This document shows, piece after piece, positions 1-5,834 of a DNA stretch of 6,356 bases (positions are counted from its first letter, which is position 1; every line of letters begins with the position of its first letter). The stretch comes from Candidatus Omnitrophota bacterium (GTDB lineage Bacteria; Omnitrophota; Gorgyraeia; JABMQH01). The notes under the pieces were generated by a model that worked only from the letters and a program-made list of their open reading frames with translations, was not told where the DNA came from and did no database searches. The translations under genes and the position numbers were made by a program. The stretch lies in assembly GCA_026387595.1 (NCBI GenBank), contig JAPLLL010000104.1, forward strand, positions 11,323-17,678, given 5' to 3'.

Positions 1-429
1 GGGATAGTTTTAGGAATATTGCTGATCCTGGTAATAGGGTTTATTGTCTCGCATCTATTGAGCAAAAGAGCGCTGCCTGCGATAGAGGGATGGTTTTTAA
101 GGCTTCCCTGGATCCGCCAGATATATCCTCCCATAAAACAAATAATCGGTTTTATTTTTTCAAAGGAAAAAGCAGCATTTAAAAAAGTAGCCCTCGTGGA
201 ATACCCCTCAAAAGGGATCTGGTCAGTGGGTTTTATGACGAATGAGGGCTTCAGGGAAGCGCAGGAGAAGACAGGCCAGGAACTAGTGCATATACTCATC
301 GGCACAACCCCCAGCCCATGGAGCGGATTCTTTATCATGGTCCCGAAAAACCAGGTAAAGTTCCTGGACATGTCGGTTGAGGACGGTATAAAGCTGATAG
401 TGTCCGGCGGGATCCTGAAACCGTCATAA
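1..429 (+). CDS. DUF502 family membrane protein, 3' end (start lies before the window)
   Basis: The frame is open from base 1 to the TAA at 427-429, giving 142 visible residues. A TTG at 19 could be read as a start, but the codons before it continue the hydrophobic helix, so the gene almost certainly begins upstream. The visible protein starts with a transmembrane segment (residues 1-20) that would be the second of the two helices usual in DUF502 proteins (about 200 aa). A soluble domain follows with family-like blocks: VEYPSKGIWSVGFMT, then GTTPSPWSGFFIMVPK, then a C-terminal MSVEDGIKLIVSGG. This is an inner-membrane protein of no firmly established function; some plant relatives (LCV/COV type) affect vascular patterning, which says little about the bacterial role. 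It is separated from the next gene by 116 bp containing a promoter, so it probably belongs to a different transcription unit. The family call is from remembered motifs and is fairly secure. Confidence 0.85.
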   Translation, partial: GIVLGILLILVIGFIVSHLLSKRALPAIEGWFLRLPWIRQIYPPIKQIIGFIFSKEKAAFKKVALVEYPSKGIWSVGFMTNEGFREAQEKTGQELVHILIGTTPSPWSGFFIMVPKNQVKFLDMSVEDGIKLIVSGGILKPS

Positions 430-452
430 AATGGCCAGTCAACCCGGCAGAC

Positions 453-480
453 TTGACAAATACAAAAAATAAGGTATACT
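453..480 (+). promoter_or_regulatory. Sigma70-type promoter of the polysaccharide operon
   Basis: TTGACA at 453-458 is a perfect -35 box. TATACT at 475-480 matches five of six positions of the -10 consensus. The spacer is 16 bp. Transcription would start near 487, leaving a leader of about 60 nt before the ATG at 546. It lies in the only intergenic gap of the window and faces the whole downstream gene set, so it is the best candidate for the main operon promoter. The match to housekeeping consensus is strong enough that repression or another layer of control would be expected if the operon is not constitutive; that is inference. Confidence 0.75.
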
Positions 481-540
481 ATGGTTTGTAATATGTTAGC
501 ATCATTTGATATAGTTTAATATAGATTAGTATACTTGATA
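481..540 (+). repeat. Six imperfect 10-bp direct repeats, possible operator array
   Basis: Read in steps of ten from 481, six consecutive units (starting at 481, 491, 501, 511, 521 and 531) all begin with AT and have T at position 6; five of six also have T at position 7. The clearest unit is ATAGTTTAAT at 511-520, and unit 521-530 is close to it. A 10-bp period places equivalent bases on roughly the same face of the helix and also phases short T-tracts, which can bend DNA. The array lies between the main -10 box and the start of the small MerR-like gene, where an autoregulatory operator would be expected. High AT content makes chance resemblance a real concern. Confidence 0.35.
506..535 (+). 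promoter_or_regulatory. Possible second promoter, close to the regulator start
   Basis: TTGATA at 506-511 (five of six to consensus), an 18-bp spacer, and TATACT at 530-535. The GTATACT heptamer spanning this -10 box also covers the first -10 box (474-480 and 529-535). A transcript from here would begin near 542, only about 4 nt before the ATG at 546, giving an almost leaderless mRNA. That would suit the absence of any Shine-Dalgarno sequence before that gene. The region is very AT-rich, so a chance match is possible. Confidence 0.35.
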
Positions 541-545
541 GCACA

Positions 546-758
546 ATGAATTTACAACATACCAAAATATACCGCACAAAAGAAGTCCTCAAGTTGATCG
601 GTATTTCAAGGGCCACTCTCTACAATTGGTTTAGGGATAAAAAAGTGGAGGATGTCCTTCGCGATAGAAACAATTTCAGGGTTTTTACAGAGAGCGATAT
701 AAAACGAATATTAGAGTATAAAAATATACTAAAGCACCCAAATGGCGATAATCTTTAA
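546..758 (+). CDS. Small MerR/BldC-like winged helix-turn-helix DNA-binding protein
   Basis: This 70-aa protein is essentially only a MerR-type DNA-binding domain. The helix-turn-helix spans about residues 11-30 (TKEVLKLIGISRATLYNWFR) and the wing about 38-47 (RDRNNFRVF), followed by the SDIKRIL helix. There is no dimerisation coiled coil and no effector domain, unlike full MerR proteins (110 aa or more). The size and layout recall BldC of actinomycetes (about 68 aa) and excisionase-like HTH proteins; orthology is not claimed. Its likely job is transcriptional control of this operon or of a related polysaccharide or biofilm regulon. The ATG at 546 is the only suitable start and has no visible Shine-Dalgarno sequence. 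The gene is first in the operon, directly after two candidate promoters and a phased repeat array, which suggests autoregulation. Its 3' end overlaps the PilZ gene by 17 bp, so translation of the two is probably coupled. Confidence 0.85.
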   Translation: MNLQHTKIYRTKEVLKLIGISRATLYNWFRDKKVEDVLRDRNNFRVFTESDIKRILEYKNILKHPNGDNL

Positions 759-1122
759 AAGATCCAACGCGGAAAAACGCAGCTACGAAAGAAAAGGATG
801 CTATTTTCTTGTAAAATACAGGTATTCTCAAAAAGGAGAGTCCTATAGCGAAAGCGTTACCTCGCTAAGAAATATAAGCGGCGGGGGCCTGCTGCTTAAA
901 TCGAAAGAATTTTTACCCATAGGCTCCAAACTTGAGCTTAAGATAAACATAGTGCCGCTTGGGTTATGCGTGGACGCGACGGCGCAGGTAGTCAGGATCG
1001 AAAAGATAAGAGGAAAGTTAAAAACCGGATATCTGGCCGGGGTTGTTTTTATGGATATAAAGGAAGAGGACAGAAAAAAAATAATTGATTTTGTTGAAAT
1101 GGCCAAGGAGCTTACGGACTAA
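742..1122 (+). CDS. PilZ-domain protein, predicted cyclic-di-GMP receptor
   Basis: A 126-aa single PilZ domain. Both signature motifs for c-di-GMP binding are intact: RxxxR at residues 13-17 (RSYER) and (D/N)xSxxG at 44-49 (NISGGG). Between and after them are the alternating hydrophobic strands of a six-stranded beta-barrel (FLVKYRY; GGLLLKS; LELKINIVPLG; ATAQVVRIEKI; YLAGVVFMDI), followed by a C-terminal helix. No membrane segment or signal peptide is seen, so it acts in the cytoplasm. The start is forced: an in-frame TAA lies at 730-732 and the ATG at 742 is the first start after it. It overlaps the upstream regulator gene by 17 bp and ends 2 nt before the kinase gene. PilZ proteins commonly turn on exopolysaccharide synthases or export when c-di-GMP is high; its position suggests it conveys that signal to this export machinery, but the direct partner cannot be seen. 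Confidence 0.9.
   Translation: MAIIFKRSNAEKRSYERKGCYFLVKYRYSQKGESYSESVTSLRNISGGGLLLKSKEFLPIGSKLELKINIVPLGLCVDATAQVVRIEKIRGKLKTGYLAGVVFMDIKEEDRKKIIDFVEMAKELTD
1105..1110 (+). promoter_or_regulatory. Distant Shine-Dalgarno-like AAGGAG before the kinase gene
   Basis: AAGGAG lies inside the end of the PilZ gene, with 14 nt between it and the ATG at 1125. That is longer than the usual 5-9 nt. The start itself is fixed by an in-frame TGA at 1095-1097 with no other start codon before 1125. The next gene begins 2 nt after the PilZ stop, so re-initiation by terminating ribosomes may matter more than this motif. Confidence 0.35.
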
Positions 1123-1124
1123 AT

Positions 1125-3224
1125 ATGATCAGGGGCGAAAACCTAGAAAAAGAAATTGAATATACCCTTCGCGATTATTGGGAGATATTCTACAGGCGAA
1201 GAATAGTGCTGGTGATATCCTCAGCAGCCATATTGCTGGTTTCCGTCCTTTATGTGCTTTTTTTAATGCAGCTTAAATATAAAGCGACAGCGGTTGTTGT
1301 GGTGGGTTCTCCTAATATACAGGTGAAGACCGTGGAAGAGGGGGCTGTCAAAGAGGAATATGAGGCAAAAAATGAACTTGAACTAATGCAAAGCAATATA
1401 ATCGCCAATAGGGTTATAAGCCTGCTGAATGAAAGCGAAGCGTATAAAAGAGATATTTCCCAGGATGATATCATAAGGATGCTTAGGTTTGACCTGAAGA
1501 TAAGAAGCAACATTATCGAGATCTCGGCGACCAGCCCCGATCCGCAAGAAGCGTTTTTAGTCGTAAAATTTTTGATAGATGCCTATATACAAGAAACAAA
1601 TGAACACAGAAAGAAAATAATAAAAGACGCTTATGATTCCCTGTCCAGCCAGCTTTCCGCAAAACGCGTAGAGCTGGAAGCGGCGGAGCGGAAACTCACA
1701 AAATTCGTCCTCGATAATGAGATCATTGCAAAAGGAATTGAGGTCGGAAAGGTCACGGAAGAGGGCAAAGAAGAGACGACAACCGGCGAATCGGACATAA
1801 ATAATAAATATCTTCAATTGAAATCCCAGAGGATCAATCTGGAGGCGTTTCTTGAAGAGGTGAAAAGCCACAGGCAGAAAGACCAGATAACCGCTCTCAG
1901 TATTATATCCAAAAAAGAAGAAGGGCTTGTGGATCTTACGTTAAGGGACCAGCTTTATGAAAAAGAAAGGGCGCTTTCCAAGCTTCTCTTAACCCAAAGC
2001 GAGGTCCACCCGGATGCCATAGAAGCCCAGGGCGAGGTAGAGGAGGCAAAGAAAAAGATCGATGTTGAGCTGGACAGGGCGATAGAAAGCCTTGAGATAG
2101 CCGTAGCCCACCTGAAGCGCGAAGAAGAAAAACTCCGCTCTCTTATAAAAGAAGGCCTTAGCGAAAAGATGGTGGAATATTCCGGCCTCTTAAGAGATGT
2201 TGATGTGAAAAAGAGTATTTATAATAGTTTCATAAGCCAGCTTCAGCAGCTTGATGTGGTTGAAAAGGTTGAAAGGGTGCCGGCGTTAAAAGTTCTTAAG
2301 GCCCCGGAACTGCCCACCAAGCCTTTGCACGGGAAATTATTCGGGCTTTTAATAGGTTTTATAATATCAATAGTGGGAGGCATCGCCGCCGCGTTCGTTG
2401 TTGAAAGTATCGATATCAGCGTACGGAGCATTGAAGATGTAGAGGATATATTAGGCCTCAGTGTTTTAACTTCCATCCCGCTTTATAAAGGATATATACC
2501 CGCGGAGCAATCGGCAGAAGCTGTTGATGAAAGAAGAGCGAAGTGCGAACTTGGGCTGATAACCGTAAGGCATCCGCAATCTATAATCAGCGAGTCATTT
2601 AAACACCTGAGGGTTAATATAGAATTTTTGCAGGCCGGCAAAAACATAAAGACTATTGTTGTAACAAGTCCCGCGCCGCAGGAAGGGAAATCTTCGGTTT
2701 CGATCAATCTGGCCATGGCCATGGCAAAGGCCGGCAAGAACGTGATCTTGATAGACTGTGATTTGAGAAGGCCCACGCTCCACAGGTATTTTAACCTGGA
2801 TAATTCAAAAGGGCTTACTAATTTTTTAGTCGACAATGGACCGCCGGAAACCGTTACGATTAATGATACGGAAGAAGAGAAATTAAGACTAATAACTTCC
2901 GGGCCGATCCCGCCTAACCCAAATGAGCTCCTGGGATCGGATAGGCTTGAAAAAATAATAACTTATCTGAAAGCTAAGTGCGATACGGTTATCCTGGATG
3001 CCCCGCCCGTTCTTGCGGTAAGCGACAGCCTGATACTTGCCTCAAAGACGGATGCGGTCATCCTGGTATTTTTCGCTAACAAAACCGCCAAGAGGGCCGC
3101 TTCCAGGACCGCCCTTCTGGTCAATAATGTTAAAGGCAATATACTTGGCGTGGTTTTGAACGGAGTCGAGACCGCACCGGGCAGCTATTATTATAAGTAC
3201 GATTATTATGCCGAAAAAAAGTAA
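1125..3224 (+). CDS. Wzz-type polysaccharide co-polymerase fused to a BY-type tyrosine kinase
   Basis: A 699-aa inner-membrane protein, the usual length for Wzc/ExoP-type fusions. In order: a short cytosolic N-terminus (DYWEIFYRRR), membrane segment 1 at about 27-47, a periplasmic Wzz domain with a long coiled-coil-rich part (about 160-340), a GNVR-like segment (about 347-385), a proline-rich stretch (APELPTKP, 393-400), membrane segment 2 at about 405-426, and a cytoplasmic BY-kinase. Kinase motifs are intact: Walker A with K522 (PQEGKSS), Walker A' IDCDLRRP (D544, D546), Walker B ILDAPP (D625). The oligomerisation motif EX2RX2R is nearly kept as E490-K493-R496. A C-terminal cluster of six tyrosines (688-690, 692, 694, 695) is the expected autophosphorylation site. 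Phosphorylation cycling would control assembly of the export complex and polymer length. It is followed, with a 17-bp overlap, by the Wza-type partner gene. Calling it wzc, epsG or similar would be overprecise. Confidence 0.93.
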   Translation: MIRGENLEKEIEYTLRDYWEIFYRRRIVLVISSAAILLVSVLYVLFLMQLKYKATAVVVVGSPNIQVKTVEEGAVKEEYEAKNELELMQSNIIANRVISLLNESEAYKRDISQDDIIRMLRFDLKIRSNIIEISATSPDPQEAFLVVKFLIDAYIQETNEHRKKIIKDAYDSLSSQLSAKRVELEAAERKLTKFVLDNEIIAKGIEVGKVTEEGKEETTTGESDINNKYLQLKSQRINLEAFLEEVKSHRQKDQITALSIISKKEEGLVDLTLRDQLYEKERALSKLLLTQSEVHPDAIEAQGEVEEAKKKIDVELDRAIESLEIAVAHLKREEEKLRSLIKEGLSEKMVEYSGLLRDVDVKKSIYNSFISQLQQLDVVEKVERVPALKVLKAPELPTKPLHGKLFGLLIGFIISIVGGIAAAFVVESIDISVRSIEDVEDILGLSVLTSIPLYKGYIPAEQSAEAVDERRAKCELGLITVRHPQSIISESFKHLRVNIEFLQAGKNIKTIVVTSPAPQEGKSSVSINLAMAMAKAGKNVILIDCDLRRPTLHRYFNLDNSKGLTNFLVDNGPPETVTINDTEEEKLRLITSGPIPPNPNELLGSDRLEKIITYLKAKCDTVILDAPPVLAVSDSLILASKTDAVILVFFANKTAKRAASRTALLVNNVKGNILGVVLNGVETAPGSYYYKYDYYAEKK

Positions 3225-3282
3225 ATATATTTTTTTTGTCTGTCTGATTTCCGCCTTGACAGTGTTTGGTTTTTCAGGCTGC
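3208..3282 (+). other. Lipoprotein signal peptide of the Wza-family protein
   Basis: From the ATG at 3208 the frame encodes a basic start (MPKKSK), a hydrophobic core (YIFFVCLISALTVFGF) and a lipobox-like FSGC, with the acylated cysteine at residue 25 (codon 3280-3282). This is a textbook type II signal peptide. It places the mature protein in the outer or inner membrane via a lipid anchor, as in Wza. The same reading frame ends at a TAA at 3370-3372 and does not run into the export domain, which lies one frame over. The ATG lies inside the end of the kinase gene and has no Shine-Dalgarno sequence. Confidence 0.8.
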
Positions 3283-4030
3283 GCCAATACTAAAGAAGTA
3301 AAAAAATACGACGGCCCGGCCCCGGTTTGTTTCGGCTTTAGAACTGGGGGAAGACAAATGGGCGTTGGATAATTATTTTATAGATATAGGCGACGTGCTT
3401 GAAATTTCTGTTTGGCAGATACAGAATCTGCAGAGGCAGGTCGTGGTGAGACCTGACGGTAAAATATCCTTTCCGCTTATAGGGGATGTCCCTGCCGTCG
3501 GCAGGACAATAGAAGAATTAAGGCAGGATATTGTTGAAAAGATAAAGGTGTATATAAAGGTGCCGCAGGTATCCGTAAGCATGCTGGAATTCGGAGGCAA
3601 AAAAGCCATAGTCCTGGGCGAGGTGCGCTCCGAAGGCGTTATCCGATTTGCTTCGCTCATAAGGGTGACGGAGGCCGTTGCGTTGGCCGGCGGCTTTGAC
3701 ACTACCGCGAACATGGACAGGATATTCGTTATCAGAAATCTTTATACGGACGAACAGCCCACGGTCATAGTCATTAATGCGAATAATATTTTGAAGAAAG
3801 GCATTCTGAAAGAGAATGTTTTGATTTACTCCGGCGATATCATATACATACCCCGGGCCTTTATAGCAGATTTTAAGGTTTTCATGGATAATACGATCGG
3901 GCCCCTTCTAGGTTATGCCGAAAGCTACTATGGCGATACTTGGAAAAGACGGGAGGCCGGCGCCTGGAAGTATAAGAGCCAATGGAAAGGCTTGTGGAAG
4001 CCCGGAGAAGGGCTCACGAATTCGAATTAA
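3208..4030 (+). CDS. Wza-family polysaccharide export lipoprotein, frame broken near the N-terminus
   Basis: The signal peptide is in one frame (open 3208-3372) and the export body in the next (open 3302-4030). Removing one base between 3302 and 3369 joins them: 823 bases become 822, exactly 274 codons, giving a 273-aa protein. The junction would read roughly YDGPAPV then SALELGEDKWALDNYFIDIG, natural for the family. The body has a polysaccharide export domain (about 55-128, including IDIGDVLEISVW and the RPDGKISFPLIGDV block) and one SLBB domain starting near 131 (KKAIVLGEVRSEGVIRF). It is shorter than E. coli Wza (379 aa) and has a single SLBB. The tail (about 243-273) is rich in Trp and Lys and might help membrane contact. 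The expected role is the outer-membrane exit channel, working with the Wzz/kinase proteins on either side. The break may be a sequencing error, a real inactivation or a slippage site. A start at TTG 3365 would drop the signal peptide and is unlikely. Confidence 0.8.
3300..3334 (+). other. Probable site of the one-base frameshift in the Wza-family gene
   Basis: The shift must lie between the frame-2 stop at 3299-3301 and the frame-1 stop at 3370-3372. Two spots stand out. One is a run of seven A (3300-3306), a classic slippage or basecalling weak point. The other is the pair of T triplets in GGTTTGTTTCGG (3324-3335), where loss of one T gives PVVSALEL or PVCSALEL. Codon choice favours the later site: frame 1 across 3307-3327 uses TAC GAC GGC CCG GCC CCG, like the rest of the operon, whereas frame 2 would need two CGG arginines, a codon seldom used here. 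Confidence 0.6.
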
Positions 4031-4037
4031 GCATAAA

Positions 4038-5834
4038 ATGAACATAATTAACGGATTAAGGACCAATACTTCTAAGATCGGACGCAAGAAAGCGTTTTTT
4101 ATAGTACCATTTATGATCATAATCCTGCTGACCCTGATTGTCATTACTGTCAGAAAACCGGAATATGTATTAAAAACAAAAATAAGAGTAGGGGATACTT
4201 TCGGCATAAACCCTTCCGATACGGAGATGGTCGCCAAGGCAATGGGCGAGTTGGAACTGTTGGATGCCGAAAACCCTGCCGCCTCCATATCTTCAGTAAA
4301 ACAAAAGATATCGGCCAAGAAAGACCCCGCCTCAAGCCTTATGGAGATTTCGGCGACCGGTAAAAAGTCCGTAGAAACCGCCAAGATCCTTAATAAACTG
4401 ACGGATTTATATGTCTATGAAGTAAATTCCAAATTGAATAAAATGCAGGAAGAGGATATCGCGAAAAAAGAAGTTGAAATGAATGAATACAAGAAAAATC
4501 TAAGGGAGGAAATGCTGGCTGCGAAAAAAAGGCTGGAGGATTGCGAGCGCAGGCTGGAAGAGATGCAGGCAATAGAAGGAAAGTCCTCAGGCCTATTGTC
4601 TTCTTTTGAATCCCAGCTGGCAGAACTGGAATTTCAACGCGCAAATCTTTTGAAGACCTATACCAGCGCCTATCCTGAAGTCGTAAAATTAGATTCCGAA
4701 ATAGGCGAATTAAAAGAAAAGATAAGCTCTATACCCCGCGAATCCACAGGAAAACTCAAATTCGAAAGAGAACTTAAGGACAGCCAGAATATATACAATG
4801 CCCTTAAGGAAAAATGGGACGAGGCCAGTTTAAAGAAGATAGAAGATTTAAAAGAGCCCAAAAAAAGCGGCGCAACGGCGACAATAGTTTCTTATACCCA
4901 GGCGGCGGCTACCCCTTCCGAGATTTTGTGGCGCAAAAGAACGATTTTGTTAATAGGAATCGTGATGGCGATCCTGATAAGTTTGCTGTCTGTTCTTGTG
5001 GCCGTTTTTTTGGATGCCTCCATTGTAACCCAAGAGGAATTATATGCCTATACGAACCTTCAGGTTATAGGAGAAGTGCCGTATATCAAGCCGGTCCTGC
5101 TAAAAGATATGAAGATAGGCAAAAAGAGCAGCCTGATATTGGGGTGCGAAGGGGATAGCGGGATAATAGAGCCCTACCGGCTTATTTATGCGTATATGCA
5201 CTCAAATATTTTTGAGGGACAGCCCAGCGGCGGGAAATCCATTTTTTTAACAAGTTCGATCCCCGGGGAAGGGAAGTCTACCATAGCGTCTAATCTGGCA
5301 TTGATCATGGCGAAGGCCGGGAAAAATGTTTTGTTGATAGACGCCAATTTATCCAACCCGTCCATACACTCTCTTTTTGGAATGGTTTCCAGGGTGCCCG
5401 GTTTTACGGATTTGCTGAATAAAGGCGTGGGCGCAGACACCGCCGTAAGGGACCTGACGGATATGCTTTTGGGCGGGCTGGGCCTTGAAACCGCTATAAA
5501 ATTCAAGGGGCTGGACAGGCTTAAGATCATTACGGCAGGGTCGCCTGTTTCCGATCTAAGCGAGCTTATAATTTCTCCGGAAACAAATTCGGTTATAGCG
5601 GAACTTAAGACCCGTTTTGATTATATTATCCTGGACGGCCCGTCCATATCTACCAGCATAGATAGCCTGACTCTTGCCTCGAAATGCGACGCCACCATTA
5701 TGGTTTATCTGGCGGGAAAAACGCCCCGCCAGCGCATCAGATCGGCCTTATTGAAATTAGGCTCCGTCAGGCCGGAGGGAAGCAGCCGCAATGCAACAAA
5801 TATAAAAGGGGCTATATTGAATAAATGTATCTAA
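4038..5834 (+). CDS. Second Wzz-type co-polymerase with a degenerate BY-kinase-like domain
   Basis: Start taken at ATG 4038, 7 nt after the Wza stop; it gives 598 aa with a short basic N-terminus directly before membrane segment 1 (19-38). The frame is open back to 3915, but that extension would overlap the Wza gene by more than 100 bp and adds a non-family sequence. The periplasmic part (39-297) contains a coiled-coil-rich region (about 140-290), then TPSEILWRKR and membrane segment 2 (302-325). The cytoplasmic P-loop domain keeps Walker A (PGEGKST, K413) and Walker B (ILDGPS, D533). Walker A' is altered to IDANLSNP (435-441), lacking the second Asp and both Arg of the usual IDxDxRxP. The EX2RX2R motif ends in Tyr (E378-R381-Y384). 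The protein stops right after GAILNKCI, with no tyrosine tail. It probably sets chain length or assists the active kinase and binds ATP without autophosphorylating; that is inference. The periplasmic domain differs from that of the first fusion. Confidence 0.88.
   Translation: MNIINGLRTNTSKIGRKKAFFIVPFMIIILLTLIVITVRKPEYVLKTKIRVGDTFGINPSDTEMVAKAMGELELLDAENPAASISSVKQKISAKKDPASSLMEISATGKKSVETAKILNKLTDLYVYEVNSKLNKMQEEDIAKKEVEMNEYKKNLREEMLAAKKRLEDCERRLEEMQAIEGKSSGLLSSFESQLAELEFQRANLLKTYTSAYPEVVKLDSEIGELKEKISSIPRESTGKLKFERELKDSQNIYNALKEKWDEASLKKIEDLKEPKKSGATATIVSYTQAAATPSEILWRKRTILLIGIVMAILISLLSVLVAVFLDASIVTQEELYAYTNLQVIGEVPYIKPVLLKDMKIGKKSSLILGCEGDSGIIEPYRLIYAYMHSNIFEGQPSGGKSIFLTSSIPGEGKSTIASNLALIMAKAGKNVLLIDANLSNPSIHSLFGMVSRVPGFTDLLNKGVGADTAVRDLTDMLLGGLGLETAIKFKGLDRLKIITAGSPVSDLSELIISPETNSVIAELKTRFDYIILDGPSISTSIDSLTLASKCDATIMVYLAGKTPRQRIRSALLKLGSVRPEGSSRNATNIKGAILNKCI

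Noticed and set aside
430..460. Possible terminator for the DUF502 gene: GTCAA and TTGAC form a short inverted repeat at 438-457.
   Set aside because: The stem is only 5 bp, the loop is about 10 nt, and there is no T tract after it; TTGAC is part of the -35 box.
3300..3340. Programmed +1 ribosomal frameshifting in the Wza gene.
   Set aside because: No rare-codon or stop-codon slip site of the known +1 type and no SD-like stimulator at a proper distance is seen; a simple indel or error explains the data better.
3365..4030. Reading the Wza-type gene as an intact protein starting at TTG 3365.
   Set aside because: This would remove the signal peptide from a protein that must cross the inner membrane, while a perfect lipoprotein signal lies just upstream in the adjacent frame.
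3915..4037. An upstream ATG at 3915 in frame with the second Wzz protein would add 41 residues.
   Set aside because: It lies wholly inside the Wza coding region, adds a non-hydrophobic stretch unlike the family, and the ATG at 4038 sits just after the Wza stop and directly before membrane segment 1.
4814..5158. A 114-codon open frame on the + strand inside the second Wzz gene.
   Set aside because: It overlaps coding sequence with clear family motifs in another frame, and its own translation looks like no known fold; a shadow frame.
5186..5530. A minus-strand open frame of 114 codons opposite the P-loop domain; similar ones lie at 3908-4384, 2483-2836 and 843-1106.
   Set aside because: All are antisense to well-supported genes, rich in Ser, Leu and Pro as expected for mirrored coding sequence, and lack motifs or spacing of their own.
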